This document shows, piece by piece, positions 1 to 13,800 of a stretch of 64,000 nucleotides of DNA. The stretch lies in contig BMSW01000015.1 in NCBI GenBank assembly GCA_014649355.1, positions 1 through 64,000 of the forward strand, read 5' to 3'. A program made the position numbers and the translations under genes. The notes beneath the pieces were generated by a model. The model saw only the letters and a list, made by a program, of their open reading frames with translations. It made no database searches and had not been told where the DNA came from. This stretch comes from Streptomyces althioticus (GTDB lineage: Bacteria; Actinomycetota; Actinomycetes; Streptomycetales; Streptomycetaceae). Each line of letters opens with the position of its first letter. Within the stretch, counting starts at the first letter, position 1.

Positions 1-62
1 GGGTGACGGTCACGCCCTTCGGGCGGCCCGTCGACCCAGAGGTGTAGATGACATACGCGGTG
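1..62. repeat. 62-bp exact repeat of 3141-3202 (A3 core of two adjacent A domains)
   Basis: Positions 1-62 and 3141-3202 are identical base for base and encode the A3 region of the module 11 and module 10 adenylation domains. The match breaks at position 63. Identity at synonymous sites in neighbouring A domains indicates recent recombination or gene conversion. The left end of this copy lies outside the window, so the repeat may be longer. Confidence 0.85.
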
Positions 63-1864
63 GTGTCGCCCGAGCGCCCCGCGACCTGCGGATCGTCGGC
101 GGAGCAGCCGGTGAGATCGGCCGCCGCGAGCACGTCCGCGGTGAGCGACAGGACGGGTGCGGCGTCCTGCAGGATGTACGCGATCCGGTCCTGTGGGAAT
201 TCGGGGTCCACGGGCACGTAGCCCGCGCCCGACTTCAGGACGGCGAGCAGCGCCACCATCAGGTCGACCGACCGCGGCAGGGCCACGGCCACCAGGGACT
301 CGGGCCGGGCGCCCCGCTCGATGAGCCAGTGCGCCAGCCGGTTGGCGCGGGCGTTCAGCTCCCCGTACGAGACGGTATCTTCGCCGAAGGCGAGGGCGGG
401 CGCGTCGGGGGTGGCCGCGGCGCGGGCCGCGAACAGCTCCGGGACGGTGGCGGAGGGGACGTCCCGTGCGGTCGCGTTGGCCCGATCGAGGACCTCGTGC
501 CGCTCGTCCCCGGAGAGCAGGTCGACGCGGGCGATCGGGGCGTCGGGCGCGGCGGCGACCGCCGCGAGGACGCGGGTGAAGCGCTCCACGAAGCTCTCGG
601 CGGTGGACCGGTCGAACAGGTCGGTGCTGTAGTTCAGGGCACCGCTCAGTCCGTCGGGCGCTCCCGTCCGCGTCTGGCGCTCCTCGACCGTGAAGGAGAG
701 GTCGAAGCGGGCGGTGCGGGTCTCGGCGTTGTGGCCGCGCACCGTCAGGCCCGGCAGCTCGGCGGCGGCCGTACGGGCCTGCCGCTGGTCGTTGTCGTTC
801 CAGGTCAGTAGGGTCTGGAACAGGGGGTGCCGGGCCATCGCGCGTGGCGGGTTGAGCACCTCGACGAGCCGCTCGAAGGGCACGTCCTGGTGCTCGTACG
901 CATGCAGGTCGGCGTCCCGTACCCGGGCGAGCAGCTCACGGAAGGTGGGTGTGCCGGACAGGTCGGCGCGCAGCACCAGGGTGTTCACGAAGAAGCCGAC
1001 CAGATCGTCCAGGGCCGCGTCCGTGCGGCCGGCGATCGGCGTGCCGATGGGCACGTCCGTGCTGCCGCTCAGCTTGGACAGGAGGGTGGCAAGGGCGGCT
1101 TGGACGACCATGAACAGGCTGGCCCGGTTCTCGCGCGCCAGCTCGACGAGACGTGCGTGCACGTCGGCCGGCACCGTGAGGGGCAGCGTGTCGCCCCGGT
1201 GGGTGGCGGTCGCGGGACGCGGCCGGTCGGTGGGCAGGCCCAGCTCCTCGGGCAGATCCGCGAGGGTCTCGCGCCAGTAGGACAGCTGCCGGGAGATCAC
1301 GCTGTCCGGGTCGTCCTCGGAGCCGAGCAGCTCCTGCTGCCAGACGGTGAAGTCCGAGTACTGGACGGGGAGTTCGGGCCAGCCCGGGGCCCGTCCGGCC
1401 TGCCGTGCCGCGTAGGCGCCGAGCAGGTCGCGGACGAGCACGGGCACGGACCAGCCGTCGCCCGCAACGTGGTGCAGCAGCACCAGCAGGACGTGGTCGT
1501 CGGGGGCCAGCTCGAACAGGGTGCAGCGGATCGGAATCTCGCCGAGCAGGTCGAACGTGTACCGGGCCGCCTCCTCCAGGGCCGCGGCCAGGCCCGCTTC
1601 GTCGGTGTCCACCACCGTGAGCACGGGCGCGGCGGCCTCGTCGGTGGCGTCCAGGACCACCTGGCGCGGCCCTTCGAGCCCGTCGGCGAGCACCGTGCGC
1701 AGCGTCTCGTGGCGGGTGATCACATCGGCCAGGGCCGCGGTGAGGGCCTCGCGGTCGAGGGTTCCGGACAGGCGCAGGGCGGTGGGGATGTTGTAGATCG
1801 CGCTCGGGCCGTCCAGCTGGTTGAGGAACCACAGGCGGCGCTGCGAGAAGGACAGCGTGGTCAC
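1..1864 (-). CDS. NRPS gene 3, module 11 (C and part of A), truncated by window edge
   Basis: This is the third gene of the NRPS series. The frame opens with GTG at 1864-1862, which overlaps the TGA stop of the preceding NRPS gene in a GTGA arrangement. AAGGAG lies 5 nt upstream, so translation is coupled. The first ~460 residues are an LCL-type condensation domain: LSFSQRRLWF near the N-terminus and HHVAGDGWS for the HHxxxDG catalytic motif (about 1440-1470). An adenylation domain begins near position 470 and is seen only up to the A3 core (YTSGSTGRPKGVTV) at the window edge. The substrate pocket is therefore outside the window. There is almost no N-terminal linker before the C domain. Its partner is the C-terminus of gene 2. 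Total length and later modules are unknown. Confidence 0.95.
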   Translation of the reverse strand, partial: MTTLSFSQRRLWFLNQLDGPSAIYNIPTALRLSGTLDREALTAALADVITRHETLRTVLADGLEGPRQVVLDATDEAAAPVLTVVDTDEAGLAAALEEAARYTFDLLGEIPIRCTLFELAPDDHVLLVLLHHVAGDGWSVPVLVRDLLGAYAARQAGRAPGWPELPVQYSDFTVWQQELLGSEDDPDSVISRQLSYWRETLADLPEELGLPTDRPRPATATHRGDTLPLTVPADVHARLVELARENRASLFMVVQAALATLLSKLSGSTDVPIGTPIAGRTDAALDDLVGFFVNTLVLRADLSGTPTFRELLARVRDADLHAYEHQDVPFERLVEVLNPPRAMARHPLFQTLLTWNDNDQRQARTAAAELPGLTVRGHNAETRTARFDLSFTVEERQTRTGAPDGLSGALNYSTDLFDRSTAESFVERFTRVLAAVAAAPDAPIARVDLLSGDERHEVLDRANATARDVPSATVPELFAARAAATPDAPALAFGEDTVSYGELNARANRLAHWLIERGARPESLVAVALPRSVDLMVALLAVLKSGAGYVPVDPEFPQDRIAYILQDAAPVLSLTADVLAAADLTGCSADDPQVAGRSGDTTAYVIYTSGSTGRPKGVTVT

Positions 1865-4800
1865 GAGTTCTCCTTGGTACCGGTGCGGCGGCGCAGCGCG
1901 GGACGGGTGGTGGTGGCGGTCGCGGCGGCGAGGCTCTCGGCCAGGGCGGCGACCGTGGCGTTCTCGAAGAAGCCACGGATGCTCATCTCCTTGCCGAGCA
2001 CCGCACGGATCCGGGCGGCGAGGCGGTTGGCGAGCAGCGAGTGGCCGCCGAGGGCGAAGAAGTCGTCGTCGATGCTCACCCGCTCGACGCCGAGCACCTC
2101 GGCGAACAGGCCGCACAGGACCTCCTCCTGCTCGGTGCGGGGAGGGCGCCCCTCGCCGAGCGCGCCCAGCGCGGGTGCGGGCAGGGCGGCGCGGTCGAGC
2201 TTGCCGTTGGGGGTCAGCGGCAGCTCGTCGAGGACGACGAACGCGGCCGGCACCATGTAGTCGGGCAGGCTCACGGCGACGTGCTTGCGCAGCACGTCAC
2301 CGTCCGGTGAGCCGTCCGGGCCGTGCACGACGTAGGCGACGATGCGCTGGTCGCCGGGGCTGTCCTCGCGGACGACGACCGCGGCGCGGGCCAGGTCGGG
2401 GTGATCGGCGATCACGGTCTCGATCTCGCCGAGTTCGATACGGAAGCCGCGCACCTTGACCTGGAAGTCGGTACGCCCGAGGTACTCCAGCTCGCCGGAG
2501 GCGGTGCGGCGCACCAGGTCGCCCGTGCGGTACATCCGCGTCCCGGCCGGACCGTACGGGTCGGCCACGAACCGCTCCGAGGTGAGCGCCGGGCGGCGGT
2601 GATAGCCACGGGCCACACCGGCGCCCGCGATGTACAGCTCGCCCGCCACACCGACCGGAACCGGCCGCAGACCCGCATCCAGCACATACAACCGGGTGTT
2701 GGCGATCGGTCCGCCGATCGTGACCTCGTCGGTGATGTCCGCCGCCGTGGACCAGACGGTGGTCTCCGTCGGCCCGTACAGGTTCGTGACCGTACGCCCG
2801 CCCTCGGCCAGCGTACGCGCCAGCGACGCCGGCAGCGCCTCACCGCCGACCAGAACCCGCAGCCCCGCGGGCACTCCCCCGGCCTCGGCCAGGGCCTGCC
2901 ACAGACTCGGGGTGGCCTGCATGAGCGTGGCGCCCGATTCCCGTACGAGCGCGAGAAGTGCGGCCGGGTCGCGGACCACCTCGCGCGGGGCCAGCACGAC
3001 CTGCGCCCCGTGCAGCAGCGGCAGGAACAGCTCCAGGCCCGCGATGTCGAAGCCGACCGTCGTGACGGCCACGAGCCGGTCGTACTCGGTGAGCGCGAAC
3101 CGGTCCTGCATCGCGGTCAGGAAGTTCACCAGGGCCGCCTGGGTGACGGTCACGCCCTTCGGGCGGCCCGTCGACCCAGAGGTGTAGATGACATACGCGG
3201 TGTTCTGGGCCGAGCTTCCCCGGACCACCGGGTCGTCGAAGCCGTACGCCGAGAGGTCGGTCCGGGCGAGCAGCTCCTCGGTCAGGGTGAGGACCGGTGC
3301 GGCGTCTTGGAGGATGTAGGCGATGCGCTCCTCGGGGAAGTCCGGGTCCACCGGTACATATCCGGCGCCGGTCTTCAGTACGGCCAGCAGCGCGACGAGC
3401 AGCTCCGGCGACCTCGGCAGCGCGACGGCGACCAGGCGTTCGGGCCCGGCCCCCTGCTCGGCGAGCCAGTGCGCGAGCTGGTTCGCGCGGGCGTTCAGCT
3501 CCCGGTACGAGACGCCCAGATCACCGAAGACCAGAGCGCACGCCTCAGGCGATATCGCCACACGCTGCGCGAAGAGCCGCGTGAGCGTGGCGTCCGGGAC
3601 CTCACGGTCGCTGTCGTTCCACTCACCGAGCACCTTCTCCCGTTCTCCGGGGTCCATCACATCCACATCCGCCACGGGGATCCCCGGCCGCTCCACCACC
3701 GTGCGCAGGACTCGCGTGAACCGCTCCACGAAGCTCTCGGCGGTGGGCCGGTCGAACAGGTCCGTCGCGAACTCCAGGTGGCCGTGCAGTCCGGCCGCAC
3801 CGCCGTCGGCGGCGTAGACCTCCTTCATGGCCAGCGTGAGGTCGTACTTGGCGACCCTGGTGCCGAGCGGCAGCGTCTCGGCGGTCAGGCCGGCGAAGCC
3901 GTCTCCGGCGTCGGCCGCGATCCGGTCGTCGTTGTTGTTCCACATCAGCATCGTCTGGAACAGCGGATGGCGGGCCAGCGAGCGCGCCGGGTTGAGTACC
4001 TCCACCAGGCGCTCGAACGGCACGTCCTGGTGGGCGTAGGCGCCGAGCGAGGTCTCGCGGACCCGGTCCACGAGTTCCGTGAAGGAGGGGTTGCCGGACA
4101 GGTCGGCGCGCAGCACCAGGGTGTTCACGAAGAACCCGACCAGATCGTCCAGGGCCTCGTCCGTGCGGCCCGCGACCGGCGTGCCGACCGGGATGTCCTC
4201 GCCCGCGCCGAGGCGCGAGAGCAGCGTCGCCCAGGCCGCCTGGACCACCATGAAGAGGCTGGCCCGGTTCTCGCCGGCGAGCCGGGCGAGGCCCGCGTGC
4301 AGGTCGGCGGGGATGTGGAAGGGCACGGTGTCGCCGCGGTGCGAGGCGACCGCGGGACGCGGCCGGTCGGCGGGCAGCGCCAGCTCCTCCGGGATCTCGG
4401 CCAGCGCCCGCTTCCAGTAGGTGAGTTGCCGCGCAGCCACGCTGTCCGGGTCGTCCTCCGAGCCAAGAACGTCGCGCTGCCACAGGGTGTAGTCGGCGTA
4501 CTGGACGGGCAGTTCCGACCAGGCGGGTGCCCGGCCGACGTGGCGCGCCGCGTACGCCTGGTTGAGGTCACGGGCGAGCACGGGCGCCGACCAGCCGTCG
4601 GTGGCGATGTGGTGCAGGACGAGCAGCAGGACGTGCTCCTGCGGGCCGGTGCGCAGCAGGGTCACCCTGAGCGGCGGCTCGGCGGCGAGGTCGAACGGGC
4701 GGCCCGCGGTGGCGGAGAGCTCCTGCGTGAGCCGGTCGGGCGCCACGTCGGCCGCCCGCAGGGTGCCGAGCGCGGCGAGGGTCTCGTCGGGCGTGCGGAT

Positions 4801-7800
4801 CACCTGGTAGCCGCTGCCGGACTCCTCGGCGAAGACCGTGCGCAGCGACTCGTGGCGGGTGACGACGTCCGCGAGGGCCGCACCGAGCGCCTCCTCGTCG
4901 AGGGGGCCGGTCAGCTTGAGGGCAGTGGGCATGTTCCAGGTGGCGCTGGGGCCCTCCAGGCGGTGCAGGAACCACAGCCGGCGCTGGGCGGGCGAGAGCG
5001 GGATCCGCTCGGGCCGCTCGCGGCGGGTCACCGCCGGGCGGGCGCCGTCGGCCTCGTCGAGCAGGGCCGCGAGACCCGCGGGTGTCGGCTGCTCGAACAG
5101 GCCGCGCACGGCGAGTTCCACGCCGAGGACCGTACGGATCCGGGCCACCAGGCGGGTGGCGAGCAGTGAGTGGCCGCCCAGGTCGAAGAAGTCCTGGTCC
5201 ACACCGACCGCGGGGCGGCCGAGCACCTCGGCGAACAGACCGCACAGCACCTCCTCGCGTGCGGTGCGCGGGGCGCGAACCGCGGCCAGGTCGGGTGCGG
5301 GCGCGGGCAGCGCGGCCCGGTCCAGCTTGCCCGTGCGGGTCAGCGGCAGTTCGCCGAGCGGGACGTACGCGGCGGGCACCATGTGGGACGGCAGGAGCGC
5401 CACGAGGTGGGAGCGAAGGGCGGATGCCGAGGGCGTACCGCCCTGCCGGGGCACGACGTAGGCGACGAGCCGCTGGTCGCCGGGGGTGTCCTCGCGGACC
5501 ACGACGGCACTGCGCACCACGTCCTCGTGCCCGGTGAGCGCGGCCTCGATCTCGCCGGGCTCGATGCGGAAGCCGCGGATCTTGACCTGGTGGTCGGCGC
5601 GGCCGACGTAGACGAGGTCGCCGTCCGGGGTCGTCCGGGCCAGGTCCCCGGTGCGGTACATGCGGCTGCCGGGCGGGCCGTACGGGTCGGCGACGAAGCG
5701 CTCGGCGGTCAGGTCGGGCCGGCCGAGGTAGCCGCGCGCCAGCGCCGCACCGGAGAGGTGCAGTTCACCGATCACGCCGGGCGGCACGGGAAGCAGGCCC
5801 GCGTCGAGGAGGCGGACGCCGACGCCGTCGACCGGGCGGCCGATGGGTGGCGTGTCCGGCCAGGACGCGGTGTCCGCGGGCAGCGTCCACGTGGTCACCA
5901 CGTGGGTCTCGGCGGGCCCGTAGTGGTTGTGCAGCCGGGTCGGGGCCGCGGCGTGGTGGGCGCGCACGGGTGCGCGCAGGGTCAGTGCCTCACCGGCCTG
6001 GACGAGGTGGCGCAGCCCGGACAGGTCGGCGCCGCACTCGCGGGCGGCCTCCAGGACACCCTCGATCACCAGGTTAGGCGCGTACAGCTCGGCCACCGCG
6101 TGGTCCGCGAGCCAGTGGGCCAGCTCCCGCGGGTCGCGCCGGGTGTCCTCGGGGACCACGGCGAGGGTCTTGCCGGTGAGCAGTGCCGAGAGGATCTCCT
6201 GCACGGAGACGTCGAAGCCGACGGCGGTGAACTGGGCCACCACGGTACCGGGCGGTGCGGGCACCGCCCGCTCGTGCCAGTCGAGCAGATTGGCCAGGGC
6301 TCCGTGCGGCATGACGATGCCCTTGGGGCGGCCGGTGGAACCGGAGGTGTAGATCACGTACGCCGGGTGGCCGGGCAGCACCTCGGGGAAGGCCTGCGTG
6401 GCGTCGGCGGCCGGCCAGGGCACCTCGACGAGCACCTGCGGCACACGAACGGCGGGCAGGCTCGCGGCGGTACGCGCGGTGGTGACCAGCGCGCCGGGCG
6501 CGGTGTCGGCGAGCATCAGCGCTACGCGCTCGGACGGGAGGTCCGGATCGATCGGCACGTACGCCGCGCCCGCGGTGAGCGTCGCGACGAGCGCGACGGC
6601 GAGATCGGTGCCGCGTGGCAGGGCCACGGCGACCCGGTCCTCGGGGCCCAGACCGAGGCCGAGGAGTTCGACGGCCAGGGCGCGGGCCCGCTCGTGCAGT
6701 TCGCGGTAGGTGAGACTCCCGTGCTCGTCGGTGACGGCGACCACGTCCGAGGTACGCTCGGCCTGCGCGGCGAGGAGCTTGGCCAGCTGCCGGTACGGAC
6801 GCGGCTCGGGGCCGTCCGTCGCGCCCAGCAGGTGGGTGCGGGCCGCCGGCGGCAGCACGTCGATGCGGTGCACCGGGCGCTCGGCGTCGGCGGCGACTGC
6901 GGCGAGCACCGTGGTCAGGGTGGACACGAACAGCTCGGCCGTCGCCGGGTCGTACAGATCCGTGGCGTACTCCAGGCGGACGGCCAGACCGTCCGGTGCG
7001 CCGCGCTCGGTCCGCAGATCGGAGAACGCGAACAGCAGGTCGAAGGTGGCCACCTGTGCGTCCACCTCGCGGACCCGCATGCGCAGATCGGGCAGGTCCT
7101 CGGCGAGCCTGCCGGTGGCTTCCTGGGCCGCGTTGTTCCAGGTGACCATCGTCTGGAACAGCGGGTGACGGCCGAGCGACCGGTCGGGGTTGAGGGCCTC
7201 CACGAGCCGCTCGAACGGCACGTCCTGGTGTGCGTAGGCATTCAGCGAGGTGTTGCGGACGCGGTCGAGCACCTCGGCGAACGTGGGGGCGCCGGACAGG
7301 TCGGTGCGCAGCACGAGGGTGTTGACGAAGAAACCGATGAGTCCGTCGAGCGCCTCGTTGACGCGGCCCGCGCTGGGCGTGCCGAGCGGAATGTCCTCGC
7401 CGGCGCCGAGCCGGGACAGGGCCACCGCGACGGCGGCCTGGACCACCATGAACAGGCTGGCCCGGTGCTTCTGGGCGAGGGATTCCAGCTCGGCGTGCAG
7501 CTCGGCCGGGATGTGGAAGCGCAGGTCCGCGCCCCGGCCGGTGCCCGTGAGGGGCCGCGGCCGGTCGGTGGGCAGGGTGAGTTCCTCGGGCAGGTCCGCG
7601 AGGGCCTCGCGCCAGTAGGCGAGTTGACGGCCCAGCTCGCTGTCCGGGTCGTCGGCGGAGCCGAGCACCTCGCGCTGCCACAGCGTGTAGTCGGCGTACT
7701 GCACGGCGAGCGGCTGCCAGCCTGGCTCCTCGCCGGCGCGCCGGGCCGCGTACGCGGTGGCGAGGTCCTTGACGAGCAGCGGCACCGACCAGCCGCCGTC

Positions 7801-10800
7801 ACCGGCGATGTGGTGCATGACGAGCAGCAGTGCGTGCTCGTCGGGCGCGAGCGCGAACAGGTGGGCGCGCAGCGGGAGATCGGCCGCGAGGTCGAAGCCG
7901 ATCCGGGCGGCCTCGGTGAGCAGCGCGGGCAGCTCCTCTTCGGTGGCGGGCCGCTTGGCGGTCGGGACCGGGCGCGGGTCGAGGATGACCTGGTACGGGC
8001 CCTCGGTGTCCTCGGCGAAGACCGTGCGCAGGGTCTCGTGGCGGGTGATGACGTCGGTGAGCGCGGCGGCCAGGGCCTGCTCGTCGAGGGCGCCGCTCAA
8101 CCGCAGCACCACGGGCACGTTGTACGTGGGGCTGCCGGACTCGTCGAACTTCCCGAGGAACCACAGGCGTTGCTGTGCCGGGGACGCGGGCAGCCGCTCG
8201 GGGCGCTCGCCAGCGGTCAGCGGGGCGCGGCTCGCGCCCGCACCGGTGAGCCGGGCGGCGAGCGCGGCGACGGTGGGCGCCTCGAACAGGACACTGATCG
8301 GCAGGTCCACGTCGAGCACCGAACGGATCCGGCCGACCAGGCGCATCGCGGCGAGCGAGTGGCCGCCGACGGCGAAGAAGTCGTCGTCGATGGAGATCCG
8401 GGGGCGGCTGAGGATCTCGGCGAACAGACCGCAGAGGATCTCCTCCTGCGGCGAGCGCGGCGGACGGCCCGCCGTGTCGTGGGTCTCGGCCGGGTCGGGC
8501 AGGGCGTTCCGGTCGAGCTTGCCGTTGGCGGTGAGCGGCAGTTCGGGCAGCGTCACGAAGGCGGCGGGGACCATGTACTCGGGCACGGCGGCGGACACAT
8601 GGCCCCGCAGGGCGAGGACGTCCAGGTCGGTGACGACCCAGGCGACGAGCCGGGCCTCGCCGGACGCGTCGGGCCGTACGCCGACGGCCGCGGCCCGAAC
8701 GTCCGCGTGGGCGGTGAGCACGGCCTCGATCTCGCCGGTTTCGATGCGGAAGCCGCGCAGCTTGACCTGCTGGTCGCCGCGGCCGACGTACTCCAGCCGC
8801 CCGGCGGGTGTCCGGCGCACGATGTCGCCGGTGCGGTACATCAGGCTGCCGGCGACGCCGAACGGGTCGGCCACGAACCGCTCGGCGGTGCGTCCCGGCT
8901 GCCGGAGGTAGCCGCGCGCCAGGCCGGAGCCGGACAGGTACAGCTCACCGGGGACGCCAGGGGCGACGGGCCGCAGCCGGTCGTCGAGGACATACACGCC
9001 GGTGTTGTCGACCGGGTCGCCGAGGTGGATGCCGGCGGGGTCGGTGATCTCGGCGGCGGTGGACCAGACGGTGGTCTCGGTGGGCCCGTACACATTGAGC
9101 ACCGACCGGGCACCGGCGGTGAGCGTGGCGGCCAGGTCGGCGGGCAGCGCCTCGCCGCCCGCCAGCACGCGCACCCCGGCCAGGAACGAGGCGTCCCGTC
9201 CGGTCGCGGCCCGCCACAGGGTCGGCGTGGCCTGCATGAGGGTGATGCCGTGCCGGGTGACCGCGGCGCGCAGTGCCTCGGGGTCGCGCACGGTGTCGGG
9301 TCCGGCGACGACGACGTGCGCGCCGCAGGCGAGCGGCAGATACAGCTCGAGGCCCGCGATGTCGAAGCCGATGGTGGTGACGGCGAGAAGCCGGTCGTCC
9401 GTGGTGACCCGGCACCGGTCGGCCATCGCCCGCAGGAAGTTGTCGAGCGCCCCGCGCGGCACCACGACGCCCTTGGGGACCCCGGTGGAGCCGGAGGTGT
9501 GCAAAACGTACGCCGCACCGCCGGCCGCTGCGCGCACGCCGAGGTCGCGGTCGGCGTACCCGGTCAGATCCGCCTCGTCGGCGAGGACGGTGGGCACGGC
9601 CACGTCGGGCAGGCCGGGCAACAGCTCCGAGGTGGTGACGAGGACGGCCGGGGCGGCGTCCGTGATCATCCGGTGGATGCGGTCGGCGGGGAAGCCGGTG
9701 TCGAGCGGCAGATACGCAGCGCCCGACTTCTGCACGGCGAGCAGCGTCACGAGCAGATCGGCGGTGCGGGGCAGGGCGACGGCGACGAATCGCTCGGGGG
9801 CGGCGCCCCGCTCGGTGAGGAGCCGGGCCATCGCGTTGGCGCGACGGTTCAGCTCACCGTAGGAGAGCGTGAGATCGCCGACCGTCACGGCAGGCGCGTC
9901 GGGACGCCGAGCGGCGTGCTGCTCGAAGCGGTCGAGGAACCAGCGGTCCTCGGCGGCGCGGGCGGTGCCGGACGGCAGGGCGAGGGCGGCGGTGCGCTCC
10001 CCGTCGAGGAGGACGTCCACGGCGCGGACGCGCTGTGCGGGGTCGGCGACCAGGCGGGCCAGGACGGTGACGAAGCGCTCCACGAGGCGTTCGGCCGTGC
10101 TGTGGTCGAACAGGTCTGCGGCGTATTCCAGGATGCCGGTCATGCCGTCCGCCGCACCGTCGTCCGTATGCCGCTCGCGCAGGTTGAAGGCGAGGTCGAA
10201 CTTGGCGACCTTGCTGCCGACCCCGCCGCGTGCGGTCACCGAGAGCCGTCCGAGCTGGGCCTCGGCCGGACCCGAACCCGCCGGGCCACCCGTGTTGTTG
10301 AACGCCAGCAGGGTCTGGAACAGCGGCGAACGGGCCAGCGAACGGGCCGGGTTGAGCACTTCGACGAGCCGCTCGAACGGCAGGTCCTGGTGCGACCAGG
10401 CCGCGAGGTCGGTCTCCCGTACGCGGGCGAGCAGCTCGGTGAAGGTCGGGTCGCCACTGACGTCCGTGCGCAGGACGAGGGTGTTGATGAAGTCGCCGAC
10501 GAGGTCGTCGAGCGCCTCGTCGAGCCGGCCCGCGACCGGCGAGCCGAGTGGGACGTCGTCCCCCGCGCCGAGCCGGGACAGAGTCACGGCCAGCGCGGCC
10601 TGGACCACCATGAACACGGTGGCGTCGGCGGCGCGGGCGCACTCGGCGACGGCGCGGTGCAGGGCGGCGGGCACGGTGATCCGCACGTTGTCGCCGCGGT
10701 AGGAGGCCACGGCGGGGCGCGGCCGGTCGGTGGGCAGGGCCAGTTCCTCGGGCAGGTCCGCGAGGGTCTCGCGCCAGAACGCGAGCTGCCGCGAGGCGCG

Positions 10801-13800
10801 GCTGTCCGGGTCGTCCTCGGAGCCGAGCAGCTCCCGCTGCCACAGCGCGAAGTCGGCGTACTGGACGGGCAGTTCCTGCCACCGCGGCGCGGCGCCCTCG
10901 GCCCGGGCGGCGTACGCGCGGGTCAGGTCGCGGGTGAGCAGCGGCGTGGACCAGCCGTCGCCGGCCACGTGGTGCAGCAGGACGAGCAGTTCGTGCCGGT
11001 CCTCGGCCAGCTCGTACAGGAACAGCTTGAGCGGCAGGTCCGCGGAGAGGTCGAAGGGGTGGCGGGCGTGCTCTGCGAGCAGGCCCGCCAGCTCGTCCTC
11101 GGTGCAGCGCACGTGGGTGAGTTCGGGGCGTACGTCGTCCAGGACGATCTGGTGGACGCCCTGCTCGTCCTCGGCGATGACGGTGCGCAGGCTCTCGTGG
11201 CGTACGACGACATCGGCGTACGCGGCGCGCAGCGCGTCGTGGTCGAGGGGGCCGGTCAGGCGGAGTGCGGAGGCCAGGTTGTAGACCGGGTTGGGGCCCT
11301 CCATGCGGTGCAGGAACCACAGCCGCTGCTGCCCGTAGGAGAGCGGCAGACGCGCGGGGCGTTCGGTGCGGACCAGCGCCGGCCGGGCCTCCTCGGCCGC
11401 GCCGAGGGAGCGGACGAGGGCGGCCGGGGTGGAGTTCTGGAAAAGGTGCTTGACCGAGAGCTCGATGCCCAGTGCGGCGCGCAGCCGGCTGACCAGGCGG
11501 ATGGCGAGCAGGGAGTGGCCGCCGAGGTCGAAGAAGTCGTCGTGGGGTCCGACGGAGGAGAGGCCCAGGACCCCCGCGAACAGGTCGCGCACGAGGTCCT
11601 CGCGCGGGTCGCGTTGGGTCCGCTGCACGGGCAGCGCGGTCGTGGGCTCCTCGGGCGCGGGCAGCGCCTTGCGGTCGATCTTGCCGTTGGGGGTGAGCGG
11701 CATCGCGGGCAGCGCGACGATCGCGGACGGGACCATGTAGGCGGGCAGCGCGTCGGCGAGGTGGGCGCGCAGCGCCTCGGTGTCGACGGTCTCGGGGGTC
11801 ACCCAGGCGATCAGCCGGGCATCGCCCGGACGGTCCTCGCTGGCGAGGACCACGGCGCGGGTGACGTCGGCGTGGGCAGCGGCGACCGCCTCGATCTCGC
11901 CGGGTTCGATACGAAAGCCGCGCAGCTTGATCTGGTCGTCGGCGCGTCCGGCGTAGACGAAGGTGCCGTCGGGCAGGCGCCGGGCGAGGTCGCCGGTGCG
12001 GTACATGCGGGCGCCGGGCGGGCCGTAGAGGTCGGCGACGAAGCGCTCGGCGGTGAGGCCGGGACGGCCGAGGTAGCCGCGGGCAAGGACCACGCCGGAG
12101 ATGTACAGCTCGCCCGCGACACCGGGTGCGACGGGGCGCAGGGCGGCGTCCAGGACGTAGGCGCGGGTGTCGGCGAAGGGGCGGCCGATCGGGACGGCGC
12201 CGTCGACGAGTTCGGTGCCGGGCTCGATGCGGAACTCGAGGCAGTTGACGGTCGCCTCGGTGGGCCCGTACGCGTTGATCACGGTGGCGTCGGGGTGGGC
12301 CGCGCGCCAGGACCGAAGGGCTTCGCCGCGCAGGGCCTCGCCGCCGAGGACGAGGGTGCCGGACGGCGAGACCTCGGCGGGGAGGGTGTCGAGCAGCTCG
12401 AGGTGACTGGGCGTGCCCTTGAGGAAGGTCGGGCGCGGACCGCCGACGGCCTCCGGGAGTTCGGCGAGGTGGGCGCAGCCGCCCGAGACAAGCGGCGTGT
12501 ACAGGCCGGTCACGGTGAGGTCGAAGGTGGCCGACGAGTGCACAAGGGTGAGTCCCGCGGCATCCGGGTAGGCCTCGCGGGCCCGCACGAGATAGGCGGC
12601 TACGGAGCCGTGCTCGACGACCACCCCCTTCGGGCGTCCCGTGGAGCCGGAGGTGAAGATCAGATACGCCGGGTCGTGCGGGTGCGGGGCCGCGGTGAAG
12701 GAGGCGGCCTCCTCGTCCGTGACGGCCAGCGTCCGGGTGCCGGACAGGTCGGAGCCCGGCTCGACCAGGGCCAGCACGGGGTCGGCGTCGGCGAGCACCG
12801 CGGCGACCCGCTCGGCCGGGTGCTCGGGGTCCAACGGCACGTAGGCGCCGCCGGACTTGGCGACACCGAGCAGCGCCACCACGAGGTCGATGCCGCGCGG
12901 CAGCAGTACGGCCACGGTGCGGCCGGGGGTGACACCGTGCTCGATCAGGGTGCGGGCTACGTAACTGGCGCGCGCGTCGAGTTCGCGGTACGTGAGGACC
13001 TCGTCACCCGCGCGCACGCCGGGGGCGTCCGGGGTCGCGGCGGCCTGGGCGGTGAACAGCTCGGGCAGCGTGGGCAGCCGGGCGCCGCGGGCCGCAGCGC
13101 CCTCGGGTCCGGCCGCGGCGGCGAGCGCGTGGGCGGTCTCGTCCGCGCCGATCACGTCAATCCGGCCGAGCAGCCTGCCGGGCTCGCGCACGAGGGTGTC
13201 GAGCAGGCCGAGGAAGCGGTCCACGATGGCCGCGGCGGCCACGTCGTCGAACAGGTCGCGCTGGTGGAACAGCTTGAAGCGCAGGGCCTCCTGCGGCATG
13301 CCGACGAGGCTGAGCGGGAAATGGTTCGCGGAGTGGCTCTCGGCGCCCACCACACGCAGCGGGTCGCTGTCCGCGGAAACGGCCGGCGCGGAGTCGAACG
13401 GGAAGTTCTCGAAGACGACGGAGGTGTCGAAGAGCGGGCCGAGACCGGTGCGGTGCTGTATCTCCGACAGGCCGAGGTACTGGTGGGCGATCAGCTCGGC
13501 CTGTGCGTGGTGCACCGCGCCGAGGAGCGCGCCCGCGGTCAGCCGGGGCTGCAGGCGAATGCGCAGCGGCAGGGTGTTGATGAACAGGCCGACCATCGAC
13601 TCGATGCCGGGCAGCTCGGCCGGACGGCCGTTGACGGTGACGCCGAAGACCACGTCGTCCCTGCCGGTCAGGCCGGCGAGCACGAGTGCCCAGGCCGCCT
13701 GCACCACGGTGTTGACGGTGACGCCCGCGGAACGGGCCCGGGCCGTCAGGGCCCGGGTCTGCTCCTCGGTGAGCCCGAACTCGTGGCGTCCGGGGTCCTG

